From Owenweeksia sp963758205 (GTDB taxonomy: Bacteria; Bacteroidota; Bacteroidia; Flavobacteriales; Schleiferiaceae), in NCBI GenBank assembly GCA_963758205.1, contig CAVWUM010000006.1:868001-932000 (forward strand): a stretch of DNA of 64,000 nt, given 5' to 3'. Under the pieces are notes generated by a model that worked only from the letters and a program-made list of their open reading frames with translations, ran no database searches and was not told where the DNA came from. Below, piece after piece: positions 35,753-45,330 of this stretch (the stretch's first letter is position 1; every line of letters begins with the position of its first letter). The position numbers and the translations under genes were made by a program.

Positions 35753-36259
35753 TTACTTATGGTGGGAGCCCCCCCTAACCACGGCTACCCCAAGAGCATA
35801 ATGTTTGTAAAAATTAAAAAACGTGCTATCTCCAGCTTCATCAATTAGGCCCAAACCAACCCTGCTGACCAACCCTTCATTTTCCCCAAAAGAAGCATGT
35901 ATCACATTCGGCCCTACTCTAAATATCTTTTGAGCATCATTTCCTTCAACTGAGGTCTGCCTAATGATAATGGTGCTGTCTCCATACCAATCCACTTGGC
36001 TATTCTCAAAATAGATTGCCACCCCATTCACGTTTGCCTTGATGGAGTCACATAGATCAATATCAGTGGTAAGTATAGTCCGCATCCCGATTCTCTCAGA
36101 ATAGATCTCGTTGTTATGCCCAGTTCTAATGAAGTAGTTATTTATCATTTGTAGTGCGGCATAAGCCAGCAATATCACTAAGGATGAAACTATCATCGTG
36201 ATCATCACTTCCGTAAGGGTGAAAGCATTAACCTTATGGTTTAGTTTATTCAGCCGCAT
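35753..36259 (-). CDS. Pseudopilin-like protein 1
   Basis: A 168-aa protein with a prepilin N-terminus: a short basic leader, then AFTLTEVMITMIVSSLVILLAY, giving a cleavage site before F and a Glu at +5 as expected for GspI/J-type pseudopilins. The rest is a globular beta-rich domain. It overlaps the next pseudopilin gene by 14 nt. It is a minor pilus-tip or pseudopilus component processed by the prepilin peptidase at 44305-44806. Confidence 0.8.
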   Translation of the reverse strand: MRLNKLNHKVNAFTLTEVMITMIVSSLVILLAYAALQMINNYFIRTGHNNEIYSERIGMRTILTTDIDLCDSIKANVNGVAIYFENSQVDWYGDSTIIIRQTSVEGNDAQKIFRVGPNVIHASFGENEGLVSRVGLGLIDEAGDSTFFNFYKHYALGVAVVRGGSHHK

Positions 36260-36605
36260 ACACCAATCTTTTACGCACGTAAATAGACTTCTCGTTATTA
36301 TCCATTACCTCAATCTGAACCTGAAAAAGGTTGGTTTCTCTTCTAAGTATGGTCTTGTTGTACCACAGATTACCAACCTGAACCGGTGTCCCAACCTTAT
36401 TCACTTTTAAATGATTAGGGTTTAGGGTGTCCAGCATTTCTGCACTGGTTTGTTGTGCCTGAAGCAGAGGGCCAATAGAGGAACCCGGTGATGATACCAT
36501 TAGAAAAATAACCATGGAAAATCCAGTTACCAGAGAAATAATGGTCATGGCGACCAGAGTTTCAACCAAGGTGGTTGCCTTTACCTTTTTCAGTAGGATA
36601 GCCAT
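36246..36605 (-). CDS. Pseudopilin-like protein 2
   Basis: A 119-aa protein. The N-terminus MAILLKKVKATTLVETLVAMTIISL has the T-T-L-V-E pattern of prepilins followed by a single hydrophobic helix. It is small, like GspI. It overlaps both neighbours, so it is translated within one operon. Confidence 0.78.
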   Translation of the reverse strand: MAILLKKVKATTLVETLVAMTIISLVTGFSMVIFLMVSSPGSSIGPLLQAQQTSAEMLDTLNPNHLKVNKVGTPVQVGNLWYNKTILRRETNLFQVQIEVMDNNEKSIYVRKRLVYAAE

Positions 36606-37834
36606 GATATCGTTTTTGCATGATTATCCCCATCCTTGAACCCAATACTGGCAAACTCTTTTGGTAAAGCACTTCGATCAATTTTACCATCTAAAATGTG
36701 ATTCTCATATATCCCTGAGGGAGTAGCCAAAAGGAATCGATTACAGATGATTGACCCCTCTACCAACCCACCGAGTTCAAAATTGTCATCACAATACACC
36801 AACCCTCGAATCGTCCCTTCTTTGTTCAGCTCTAAAGCCAGTTTATTGGATCGAGCAATGCCATCTGCAAAGGATAGAACTGCTCCGCTCACTTTTGCCT
36901 TTTCGGATACCAGGCAATAGGGCAGCCTTTGATTCCGTGAAATCATAATAATAGAACTGGGATAGTCCAGCCGAACGCCTTTACCCACCACTACGGTATC
37001 GCTGGAAATGGCATGAGCAATTCCTTCGGATAGGTCGCCAAATCTAATCTTCGGAGCTACCAAAATGACATCTCCTAAAGTCGTTTGAGCCGAAGTCTTA
37101 ATTTCTAATCTGGAGTAAATAATGATATTTCCCTTTAGCTGATACCCGTCCAATTTAATGGAGCCAGAAGAAGTGGCAACAATGGTTCTTTTAGTGAAAG
37201 GATGAACCAGGGTTGGTGGCAACTCTTCAAATGAAACAACACTATCGGTTTGTGGAAACCTTCCCATCAGATAGTCCAACCAATAGTCCTTCATAGCTTT
37301 TTCAGCCTCTGGAATGTGCTCTTTACTTTTTTCGCTCGTCCCATAAACCAGCTTTTCACGCTTGTAATTTGCGCCTTCCACATAAGCGCGATCCACCCCT
37401 TTTTCAGGTAAGAAACACTTCCCTTTTAAAAGAGCATCCCCAGCCAGCTTCAAGGGTCTGTTATTGTCAGAAAGCCATAGAGCCGTTTGCCCCAATTTAT
37501 CATTTTGATATCCAATTACAGCAGTTTTAGTGTATCTCTCACCTTTTGTTTTTGCCGCAGCAGATACAACTCTGTAAGCCCCCCATAGTCGTCTCTTTAC
37601 CCTTGTTGAATCCCGGCCCTCTTGGTACAAATCCAACCAACTGTCATATTCATCGATGCCAAGAGCTGTAGCCAAAGCTATTCCTGAGTGTGCATTGTCC
37701 CTTACCCTGTCATGAATATCCACATGAATAAAGAAACTTCGATTCATATAAGCCATGCTGATCATAAGGAGGCAAAGCACGCCTGCAACAATCATCACGA
37801 AGATGGAGTATGTAAGTGCCCCGGCTTTAATCAT
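36590..37834 (-). CDS. GspK/PilX-like large minor pilin with beta-helix-like repeats
   Basis: A 414-aa protein with one N-terminal membrane helix (about residues 8-30, ALTYSIFVMIVAGVLCLLMI) and no classical cleavage motif. The C-terminal half has regular short strands (SIKLDGYQLKGNIIIYSR..., VVVGKGVRLDYPSSIIMI) suggesting a right-handed beta-helix or bactofilin-like fold. By position it takes the place of GspK/PilX. The family is not recognised with certainty. It overlaps the PilP-like gene by 4 nt. Confidence 0.6.
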   Translation of the reverse strand: MIKAGALTYSIFVMIVAGVLCLLMISMAYMNRSFFIHVDIHDRVRDNAHSGIALATALGIDEYDSWLDLYQEGRDSTRVKRRLWGAYRVVSAAAKTKGERYTKTAVIGYQNDKLGQTALWLSDNNRPLKLAGDALLKGKCFLPEKGVDRAYVEGANYKREKLVYGTSEKSKEHIPEAEKAMKDYWLDYLMGRFPQTDSVVSFEELPPTLVHPFTKRTIVATSSGSIKLDGYQLKGNIIIYSRLEIKTSAQTTLGDVILVAPKIRFGDLSEGIAHAISSDTVVVGKGVRLDYPSSIIMISRNQRLPYCLVSEKAKVSGAVLSFADGIARSNKLALELNKEGTIRGLVYCDDNFELGGLVEGSIICNRFLLATPSGIYENHILDGKIDRSALPKEFASIGFKDGDNHAKTISWLSY

Positions 37835-38337
37835 GGCTTTATGAATGTTCTCTTTTCATCTCCCTTGTATTCAATACGCACGGAGTCAGTGTATACCTTA
37901 ACCAACCGCAGTTGATCCCTGTGTTCGCCAGTGGTCATTAATACTGAGGCACCATCTACTTCCAGAAGGTAAATGGACTTTTTCCCTTTCGTACTGCTTA
38001 TCAACCCCCGATATACGATGTTGGGCCATTTTACAGGGAGCTTTGTGACGGTCTTCATCACTTTAGGCTTAATCTGTTTGGCAGGAGTTGGTTGTGGGTT
38101 GGTTGTTGGTTGGACACGGGTGAGCGGCCTCCTGTTTTTTAGGAATGGATCAGCATAATCAAGTTTCAAAGTATAAGTGCTTGTATCCTGATTCAATACA
38201 GCCCTTTGCTCAATAGGCACTGGTCTGGCTAAAGGTTGATTTGATGATGAAACAGCCTTCTTTACCTGAAAGAAAATAAGTCCCCAGATTACCAGTACCC
38301 CTGGCAATAATATCCATATAAACTTTTTGTTTTTCAT
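37831..38337 (-). CDS. GspC/PilP-like periplasmic linker protein
   Basis: A 168-aa protein with one N-terminal membrane anchor (residues 7-25), a proline-rich linker (about 70-105, NPQPTPAKQIKPK), then a small beta domain (YRGLISSTKGKKSIYLLEVDG...). This is the plan of GspC/PilP proteins, which connect the inner-membrane assembly to the secretin. Identification rests on layout and on its place in the operon. Confidence 0.65.
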   Translation of the reverse strand: MKNKKFIWILLPGVLVIWGLIFFQVKKAVSSSNQPLARPVPIEQRAVLNQDTSTYTLKLDYADPFLKNRRPLTRVQPTTNPQPTPAKQIKPKVMKTVTKLPVKWPNIVYRGLISSTKGKKSIYLLEVDGASVLMTTGEHRDQLRLVKVYTDSVRIEYKGDEKRTFIKP

Positions 38338-39276
38338 TGGATGGTAAACTGTCTTGAGTGGCTTAAGGCACCAACATTTCCGGCTTTATCAAACGATCGT
38401 ACCCGCCAATAGTAAATACCTGCTGAAAGGGTGTCACCAACTGCTCTACCATTTCTTGAAAAAACCCTGCGCCTGACATTTACCAAATTGGAATCTAATG
38501 CTACAAAAAGTGTATCAAAAATGGAGGAACCTGAGCCGGGAAAACTATCCCATTCAAAAGTCACACTGCCCGGACTAAGGAATACCCCCTTGGCAGGAGT
38601 TTTTAAGGTAGGGCTTGATGGAGCGGTTGTATCCACGTAAAACTCACGTGTGCTAAAGGGTGTTTGACTGTTGCTATTAATACCTCTAACCCGCCACTCA
38701 AAGTTGCCTTCTAGGTTTACTGAATAGTTTGCTGAACTGCCTGGCGAATTATTGGAATAAACCAACTGTCCACCAATGTTGGGTTGGTATATTTCAAAAA
38801 CATAGTTATCAGCACTATATAAGCTTTGCCAGCTAAACTGTCTGTTAAGTACCTTGCTTGTATCTCTATCTATCGGGGAGGTGAGTATTACTCTTCTGAT
38901 TACTAAGATCAAGAGTGCTATCTATGTAAAGTCCATATACGGTGTAACCTGTAGAGCTCGAAAAGTTATAGGCACGGATGCTCCATTCGTAAGTTCCGGG
39001 TTGAAGAGTGAACTCGAATTTGTTGTCGGAAACGTTGGTATCTAAAACCAGTCTGTCAATCCTGTCAAAGGATGGGGATACAATTTGTAATTCATACTTT
39101 TCAGCACCCTCCACATGGTACCAATAGAAGAGTTGGGTTGCAATATCTGTACGTAGGCTGTCCCTTGGCAGAAACACTTCCACGGTTTCTTCATCAATCT
39201 GTTTTTCCTGCCACGTAGAGCAGGAAGTAAAACCACCAATACTTAGGATGGCTATAAGAAGTTTATGAGTTTTCAT
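38334..39276 (-). pseudogene. Fibronectin-III-like repeat lipoprotein, frameshifted
   Basis: From 39276 a lipoprotein signal (FTSC near residue 19) is followed by a first FnIII-like domain (FYWYHVEGAEKYELQI ... GTYEWSIRAYN). The frame stops near 38866, while the neighbouring frame continues from LTSPIDRDTSKVLNRQFSWQ through two more domains (each ending EWRVRGIN or YYWRVRSFD) to 38334. A one-base shift near 38890-38920 explains it; the restored protein is ~313 aa. FnIII-like lipoproteins of this kind may support the outer-membrane secretin. It is a component of the operon not found in classical T2SS sets. Confidence 0.65.
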
Positions 39277-39808
39277 CCTTTTGAATTTTAACTTTTTGGA
39301 TATAGAGTTCTAAGAAGAGCTCCTCTCTGTTTTTACGGTAATTCTTCTCTTTAAAAAATGAGACGGATGCCACTTTGCCCCCCTTGAAGTCAGTTTCCAG
39401 ATGATGAACCAACTCCAGTAAAGGCTTATAATCCCCTTCAATTTTCAGTACTATAGTTTCTATGGAGTATCCTCCCTCATTGCCCTCAAAAGGTTCCGAA
39501 AAGTCGAATAGAGTGAGGTCTTTTTCGCTACAAAACTTGCCAACGCTACCCAACAGGTTTTCCTGGAAGCCGGACAACACCAACTCGCCACCAAGCCTTC
39601 CGTCAAGCTGAGTATTTAGGGATTGCCATTTTTCAAGATCAGAGGATAATGATTTGGCAACTTCAATCTTCTTTGAGAGATCTACATACTGACTCCGTGC
39701 CTCAAAGGTTTTGCTAATAGCTAAAGAGTAGGAAGCAAATGCAAGTATTACTACTCCTACGATGAGCAGGTAAAACTTTCTCTTATTTGAACTCCCCAAC
39801 CTATTCAT
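39263..39808 (-). CDS. PilO/GspM-like inner-membrane protein
   Basis: A 181-aa protein with one N-terminal membrane helix (about 12-32), a short coiled coil and a ferredoxin-like domain (LLELVHHLETDF...KVASVSFFKEKNYRKN). Length and plan match PilO/GspM. It overlaps its neighbours (8 nt and 14 nt) in the operon, between the PilM/N-like gene and the FnIII lipoprotein. Confidence 0.72.
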   Translation of the reverse strand: MNRLGSSNKRKFYLLIVGVVILAFASYSLAISKTFEARSQYVDLSKKIEVAKSLSSDLEKWQSLNTQLDGRLGGELVLSGFQENLLGSVGKFCSEKDLTLFDFSEPFEGNEGGYSIETIVLKIEGDYKPLLELVHHLETDFKGGKVASVSFFKEKNYRKNREELFLELYIQKVKIQKDENS

Positions 39809-40997
39809 CTTTCATCTTAATGATGATGGAAAAATCAGCCTGATGCCTTGAATCAGTTTCCTGATAGCCAAGGATCTCAATGTCATTTATCCAGGCCAAG
39901 GCCCGCAGTTGGATTAGCCAATCCTGAAAAGAAGTGTAGTTTTCAGTTGTCCCTTGAAGCTGTAATTCTCCTCTTGAAAAACGCACGAGATTTTCCTTCT
40001 TCAGAATTTTTGCCACGGGTTGAAAGGTCATTTTAGAAAGGCTCAATTCCTTTGGTAAAACTGAGGCGATTTGATCTCCTAGCATTCCCACTTGAGAGTT
40101 TGTTGCTCCATTTACCTTGAGAAACTCGTTCTTCTCCTCATATGCAGCACTTAAAGTGGCAACCTGTTGAAATTGCGCATCGTAAACCTGGCTTACTTGC
40201 GATAAGTCACCGTTCTTAGTTTTATAATGTGAAAACAGAAGGAAATTGGTGAGCAGAAGTGTAAAGAAGAAAAGTGCTGCCACCAATATTCCTTTTTTAA
40301 CCAACACCCCATACTTCCATTCAATGCGGTTATCGGTAAATGTGGGTTGGTCACTTCTATAATTACGGGTAGCCAAAGATTTGATACCAAACAGAAAAGG
40401 GGCACTATACTCCGAAGCAATAGGTTGCTCAAAAAGATTTACCTCTGCACCTTTACCCTCTGCGATAGTAACCTCGTTAGAATCAAGGTTAACTTCAAAT
40501 TTACCAACCTTTGGTTTGTCTTGAGCAACTTTAGCAAGCAATGACCAGTTGGTATAATCCCCCAATGCCACATCCAAGACTTGTTGGTTGGAAGCTAAGA
40601 TTTCATCTACTACTTCCATGACTATATCTTGCCTGATGGCTGAAACTATATACTCGCCATTTTCAAGATCATCTACCTGAAAGAGTAAGTTCTCTTTTGA
40701 TATACTTGGAAAAGCTCTTGCCCTCAGCTCCTGTTCAGGGGTGTCTGATTTGCCCTGAACTCTCTTTGAAAGCACTTTTTTACCTGTAAAAAGTACATGT
40801 ACCGGACAGGGGAATGTTTTCAGGCTCCACAATTCCTTCACCGATTTTGCAGAATAACACTTTTCCAGATTAACCACTCCTTTACTTGACTTGAGATGGA
40901 TTGCAAAAAGATCATCCGTTTCCCCAAATGAATATTCTACCACCAAAATTTCATTGGGAAAGTCAAAACCTTCTAATATGTTCTTTAGGGCTTTCAA
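39801..40997 (-). CDS. PilM-PilN/GspL-like protein
   Basis: A 398-aa protein. The N-terminal ~210 residues resemble the actin-like cytoplasmic domain of PilM/GspL in layout. One membrane helix follows (near 240-258, LVAALFFFTLLLTNFLL), then a PilN-like coiled coil and ferredoxin-like domain (LPKELSLSKMTFQP ... ENYTSFQDWLIQLRAL). It thus fuses what are two genes in type IV pilus systems and corresponds to GspL. It overlaps the secretin gene by 4 nt. Confidence 0.72.
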   Translation of the reverse strand: MKALKNILEGFDFPNEILVVEYSFGETDDLFAIHLKSSKGVVNLEKCYSAKSVKELWSLKTFPCPVHVLFTGKKVLSKRVQGKSDTPEQELRARAFPSISKENLLFQVDDLENGEYIVSAIRQDIVMEVVDEILASNQQVLDVALGDYTNWSLLAKVAQDKPKVGKFEVNLDSNEVTIAEGKGAEVNLFEQPIASEYSAPFLFGIKSLATRNYRSDQPTFTDNRIEWKYGVLVKKGILVAALFFFTLLLTNFLLFSHYKTKNGDLSQVSQVYDAQFQQVATLSAAYEEKNEFLKVNGATNSQVGMLGDQIASVLPKELSLSKMTFQPVAKILKKENLVRFSRGELQLQGTTENYTSFQDWLIQLRALAWINDIEILGYQETDSRHQADFSIIIKMKDE

Positions 40998-42862
40998 TTG
41001 ATGATGGTTGGTTTTATAAAAATATTGAGTTTGGTATTTGAAGCCTTTGCCGTTCGACTACTAAAAAACCATTTAAGGATGGGTATTCTTGATAGAAGTG
41101 GAACTCCTCTACCAGTGTTCTCAGTACTTTTTTCTTCAAGTCCCCCTAATAGTATGACTTCACCATTTTTCACTCTAATCATTGTGGTGAACTGTCTTGT
41201 GACTGACCCCGGTGGGGCCTCAGGGCTAATCCTTGCTGTAAAGTCGCTTTGTTCCACTTGTATATCAAGTGTTACCTGATCTCCACCAGAAACAATAGGC
41301 TTAACCGTTAGTGAAAAATTGGCCTCAACTGATTGATAGTTTTTTGTCGTAATCGGGAAAGGATTCTGTACTCCGGTTACGTTTGTTTGTTCCACTACGT
41401 AATACTCCTTATTCCCAATACTCAATTTAGCTTCATGACCATTTAAGGTGGATAGCTTTGGAGTGCTCTTCACATTTAGCACGCCATTATCCTCTAAAAA
41501 TTTCAGATTCAGGTAAAAATTAGGTGTGACGGGCCCCAGGTTCAGTGCACCAAAGCCATTAAAATTGGCTATTAACTCATTGATGGCGTTGGCATCAAAA
41601 GAATAATCAAAAACCGGAAATAATTGTCCTGACCCGGGATTAGGATTTGTTCCAGTTCCCGCTTGTATGCCGGTTTCCACCGAATGATTTTTTTGGTAGT
41701 CCACAATAATTACCTCTATGATTACAACTGGAACAGGCTTATCAATAGACTCAATGAACTCTTCAATCAATAATATTTGCGGAAATGAACCGCTAACCAA
41801 CAAACTATTTAATTCCTTGAACTCCTTTATTTCCACACCATCGGAAATATCCTTAGGGATAAACTCTAAAATTTTGTCAACAGAACGGTTCTGTAAATAG
41901 ATTCTACGAGTTTCCCTAAGCCCTTCCAGTTTTCTATCTCCAATAATGTAAATACTATCTCTTTGCCTAAAGGTATATTGAGTACCAGCCAGCATTTTCG
42001 CCATCAGCATGTTAAGGGTTTCCTCCCTTATGCTCATGGTTACCGTACCATCCAACTTAGAGTATAAAAAGTACTCAATCCCAAGATTTTGAAATAGGTT
42101 CCTAACTACGTCATCCAGAGGTTGATTTCTAACCTCAAGACTAATTTTGTTCTTGTTTAAAGCAAACCGCGCTGACTTTCCACTAGAACTCAGGTCATTT
42201 AAGCGAAACTCATCCTTTCCCTTAGGGTTTTCAGGAAGCTCTATAAGGTAAAAACCATCATCCGTCTTACTAATCTTCAAATTATTTGAAAAAGCCATTT
42301 TATCCATGGCCTTATCAAATGATGTGTTTTTTAAGAAAACGCTAATTTTTTGAGCTTCTAAGCCGGGTGCGAAAACTATATTTCGGCCTGTCCTATTTGT
42401 TAGGGCCTTGGTTACCTTTGGCAAGCTCTCATTTTTTAAATCTAAAATCAAACTTTCTGATAATGTATCATATTCAATGACCAAAGTTTCCCAAGAGTCC
42501 TTAATAGCCATTGGTTTTACCCTTATGATGTTTCCCGTAAACTCATAATCCAGATTGTGTTCTTTTGCGAGAAAAAGAAGTACCTGAGAGGCCGAGACAT
42601 TATTGAAGTTATTTACAACATGACCCTGAACCGATGGATCAACACTGATGTTTAGTTTATTGGAAGCGGCTATAGCCCTCAAAAATTCTTTTAAAGGGAC
42701 ATTGCTTACCGATAAATCTATTGGTTCTTGAAGGCCAGGTGCATCACTTAGCATTAAGTCCATCTGAACTTTGATTTTATCCAACCTTTCAGTATCGGAT
42801 TGGCCAATAGCTGAAAACACCAGAGTTGAGAGTAATAGTGCTATGTAGAGCGTTTTATTCAT
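40994..42862 (-). CDS. gspD: Secretin, GspD/PilQ-like
   Basis: A 622-aa protein: signal peptide (about 1-20), a STN-like domain (LKEFLRAIAASNKLNISV near 52-69), two or three N-type domains (DKILEFIPKDI ... LNSLLVSGS, IEEFIESIDKPVPVVIIEVIIV) and the secretin channel domain at the C-terminus (GEVILLGGLEEKST, RGVPLLSRIPILKWFF). This forms the outer-membrane ring through which the pseudopilus or substrate passes. It sits between the GspE and PilM/N-like genes. Confidence 0.93.
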   Translation of the reverse strand: MNKTLYIALLLSTLVFSAIGQSDTERLDKIKVQMDLMLSDAPGLQEPIDLSVSNVPLKEFLRAIAASNKLNISVDPSVQGHVVNNFNNVSASQVLLFLAKEHNLDYEFTGNIIRVKPMAIKDSWETLVIEYDTLSESLILDLKNESLPKVTKALTNRTGRNIVFAPGLEAQKISVFLKNTSFDKAMDKMAFSNNLKISKTDDGFYLIELPENPKGKDEFRLNDLSSSGKSARFALNKNKISLEVRNQPLDDVVRNLFQNLGIEYFLYSKLDGTVTMSIREETLNMLMAKMLAGTQYTFRQRDSIYIIGDRKLEGLRETRRIYLQNRSVDKILEFIPKDISDGVEIKEFKELNSLLVSGSFPQILLIEEFIESIDKPVPVVIIEVIIVDYQKNHSVETGIQAGTGTNPNPGSGQLFPVFDYSFDANAINELIANFNGFGALNLGPVTPNFYLNLKFLEDNGVLNVKSTPKLSTLNGHEAKLSIGNKEYYVVEQTNVTGVQNPFPITTKNYQSVEANFSLTVKPIVSGGDQVTLDIQVEQSDFTARISPEAPPGSVTRQFTTMIRVKNGEVILLGGLEEKSTENTGRGVPLLSRIPILKWFFSSRTAKASNTKLNIFIKPTIIN

Positions 42863-42868
42863 TATATC

Positions 42869-44314
42869 TTAGTTCATCAATAGAGAGTAAATCTCATCTA
42901 AAGCGGTTTCACCTTTTTCTAATAGTTCATACGCCTTGTCAGAAAGGCGTTGAATATTTCTTTCGGCCAACAATGCATCTATATCTGATATGTTATTTTT
43001 AATTGCCTCAGCCAGTTCGTGATCAATAGTTATTAGCTCGTATATGGCCTTGCGACCTGAATACCCGGTATAATAACAATGGTCACATCCAATGGGTACA
43101 TGATGTTCTTTCAGAGCCTTTTTTCCTCGAAAAGCTGGGGGTAAGTCTTCCTCCAGTAAGGTTTCCTTCTGCTTGCAGTGGGAACATAATAATCGAACCA
43201 ATCGTTGAGCCGCACTAAGATTAAGAGTGTTGGCTATGAGAAAAGAAGGTACGCCCATATCAATGAGCCTGGTTATGGTACCCCAGGCAGAGTTTGTATG
43301 AATTGTGGAAAATACCATGTGACCCGTGAGAGCCGCTCTGATGGCCATTTGTGCAGTATCCTTATCCCTGATTTCCCCTAACATAATAACGTCAGGGTCT
43401 TGTCTAAGAAAAGTGCGCATAGCAGTTGGAAAATCAAGCCCAATACTCTCCTTGAGCTGCACTTGATTGATACCCTCCAGGGTGTATTCAATCGGGTCTT
43501 CTATGGTGATTATATTTCTCGTCTCTTCATTGAGAAGCTTTAGGGTTGCATATAATGTGGTTGTTTTTCCTGACCCTGTAGGGCCACTAACCAACACCAC
43601 CCCATGAGGTTTGCGGATGGCTTCCTTAAAAACTTTCAAATCATTTTCTCCAAAGCCAAGGGTATTTAGGTCTATATCAACGGCATCTCTACTTAAAAGA
43701 CGCATAACCACCTTTTCTCCATGCAAAGTGGGCAGAACAGAAACTCTTATATCAAACTTTAGGTTTTCCTCTCCAAACTCAATTCGACCGTCTTGGGGAA
43801 GTCGTTTCTCGGCTATATCAAGATGGGCCTGTATCTTTATCTTATTTACAACAGGAGGGTAATCCACCATGGGGATTTCATAGCGCTCCACCAGTTTACC
43901 ATCAATCCTGATCCTTACCCTGCATTTATCCTCATAAGGTTCCAGATGGATATCACTTGATCCCAACTCATGTGCCTCTCGTATAAGTCTTTTTAAGAAG
44001 TCTTTTTCTTCATTAAAACGAAATCTTAACTCCTGCTTTGGTTGGTGCTTCTTTCTTCTATAGTATCGTGTAAGTGTTTTTTGAATTTTTAAAGAAGGGG
44101 CTTTTTCCAACATGACCTGCACGCCAAAAACAAGCTCCAGTTCATCTCCCAAGTCATGGCGATGATGAAATTCATCTACATAAAAACTCAATTGATGCTT
44201 TCCAATTTCCTTTGGTACAATCTGGTAATGAAATGCCTGCTCAGAGGTCAGAAATTGCTGATCTCCCGTACTTACTTCAAAAAAGTCATTATTTACAGCC
44301 TTTGTTATATCCAT
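42869..44314 (-). CDS. gspE: Secretion/pilus assembly ATPase, GspE/PilB family
   Basis: A 481-aa ATPase. Walker A is GPTGSGKTT at residues 244-252, the Asp box lies at ITIEDPIEY, Walker B at IMLGEIRD, and the His box at FSTIHTN. A CxxC...CxxC zinc site follows (LCSHCK, GCDHCYY). The N-terminal domain is short for a GspE, with DIHLEPYEDKCRVRIRIDGK as the typical start of the catalytic core. It powers pseudopilus polymerisation. Its start codon overlaps the restored stop of the prepilin peptidase gene by ten bases. Confidence 0.95.
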   Translation of the reverse strand: MDITKAVNNDFFEVSTGDQQFLTSEQAFHYQIVPKEIGKHQLSFYVDEFHHRHDLGDELELVFGVQVMLEKAPSLKIQKTLTRYYRRKKHQPKQELRFRFNEEKDFLKRLIREAHELGSSDIHLEPYEDKCRVRIRIDGKLVERYEIPMVDYPPVVNKIKIQAHLDIAEKRLPQDGRIEFGEENLKFDIRVSVLPTLHGEKVVMRLLSRDAVDIDLNTLGFGENDLKVFKEAIRKPHGVVLVSGPTGSGKTTTLYATLKLLNEETRNIITIEDPIEYTLEGINQVQLKESIGLDFPTAMRTFLRQDPDVIMLGEIRDKDTAQMAIRAALTGHMVFSTIHTNSAWGTITRLIDMGVPSFLIANTLNLSAAQRLVRLLCSHCKQKETLLEEDLPPAFRGKKALKEHHVPIGCDHCYYTGYSGRKAIYELITIDHELAEAIKNNISDIDALLAERNIQRLSDKAYELLEKGETALDEIYSLLMN

Positions 44315-44806
44315 AAAGAATGGAGGTTGATGTTATAAATATTGATTGCACCTGAGGAATGCAATGCTATTACCAGACAAAGTAAACCCGCTTGAATTCC
44401 TGCTAACGGAATGGTTCCATTTCTATAAATGCTAAGGCCTGCCAAAAGGGATATAACCAGAAGTGCCCAGGAAAAACATTAAAAAAATAGTTGATGGTAA
44501 GCCCAATGCTAGTAGAAGGAAAAAGAGCATATCGCCTAAACCTATATAACTCTTAAATACCATGGACGGACCAATGCTCTTCATTTTGAAAACAGCTAGT
44601 AGAACAACTATTTGAAAGAAGAGAAAAGCAAGGTTGATTAATTGGGACTGAAAGATTTCCGGCCATGACAGGGTGGATGCATTCCATAAAAGAAGGGCAA
44701 GTATACCTAAAGGGAAGAGGAACCAACTAACAGCACGGAATCTAAAATCCTGCATGCTTATTACAGCCAGTATAGCCAAGATTACAAAAAGAAAGACCTG
44801 GGTCAT
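44305..44806 (-). pseudogene. A24-like prepilin peptidase (short form), frameshifted
   Basis: The start MTQVFLFVILAILAVISMQDFRFR is at 44806; the Asp in QDFRFR and the Asp in GLGDMLFF are the two catalytic aspartates of the family. The frame ends early (SGYIPFGRP), but the next frame continues as WALLVISLLAGLSIY and IPLAGIQAG and stops at 44305, inside the start of gspE (overlapping TTATGGATATAA). A one-base shift near 44455-44470 explains it; the restored protein has ~166 aa and lacks the methylase domain. It would process the pilins of this operon. Confidence 0.72.
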
Positions 44807-44807
44807 C

Positions 44808-45209
44808 TTAATCAGGAGTTACTTCAACCAGATTTTGATCTTGATCCACTTCCCACACATTGATAACTCCATCACCATCAAAATCGGCTAGTGCTGTAGC
44901 ACGGGCTTTAAATGTGTTTACTCCAGCTTCAACAATCTCTATTCTGTAATTAGCATTTCCGCCATCTTCAATCGTACGCTCATGCTCATACCCAATTTCA
45001 TTGAAATCCATTGAATATTTCGATTTCAACATGAACTGCGATTTCTCCAGCGTGTATAAGTGCTTTAACTGCAGTTTAGCTTCGGTACTTTTTGTTCGGG
45101 AAATCAATGGCATAAGTATGGGCAGGGCCAGAAGTACCAGTATGCCGATAATCACCAAAACAATTAATAATTCATTAAGTGTATAAGCGGGGATTTTTCT
45201 ACTTTTCAT
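44808..45209 (-). CDS. Major pseudopilin / type IV pilin-like protein (GspG-like)
   Basis: A 133-aa protein starting MKSRKIPAYTLNELLIVLVIIG. Cleavage before Y would give a +5 Glu (NEL pattern) and the classical long hydrophobic helix. The C-terminus has DFDGDGVINVWEVDQD, a calcium-binding loop like that of GspG. It is the first gene of the operon; GspG-like major subunits are highly expressed and polymerise below the secretin. A -7-like CACCTTTGG lies on the minus strand 20-30 nt upstream. Confidence 0.85.
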   Translation of the reverse strand: MKSRKIPAYTLNELLIVLVIIGILVLLALPILMPLISRTKSTEAKLQLKHLYTLEKSQFMLKSKYSMDFNEIGYEHERTIEDGGNANYRIEIVEAGVNTFKARATALADFDGDGVINVWEVDQDQNLVEVTPD

Positions 45210-45330
45210 CCGTCAAAATATCTTTAAATCCAAAGGTGCAGCTAAAGGGGAGTTTGCATATGGACATAAAGAGATTTTTTGGCAATCAGCACAACAACAG
45301 CTAATTACTAACTTCAACTCTCTGTATTGT
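45210..45330. promoter_or_regulatory. Divergent promoter region of the pilin operon and the TPR-like gene
   Basis: The minus-strand -7-like box CACCTTTGG lies at 45230-45238 (complement CCAAAGGTG) before the pilin gene. The + strand gene starts at 45331. No operator-like sites of class a-g occur here, so control is separate from the left regulon. Confidence 0.4.
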
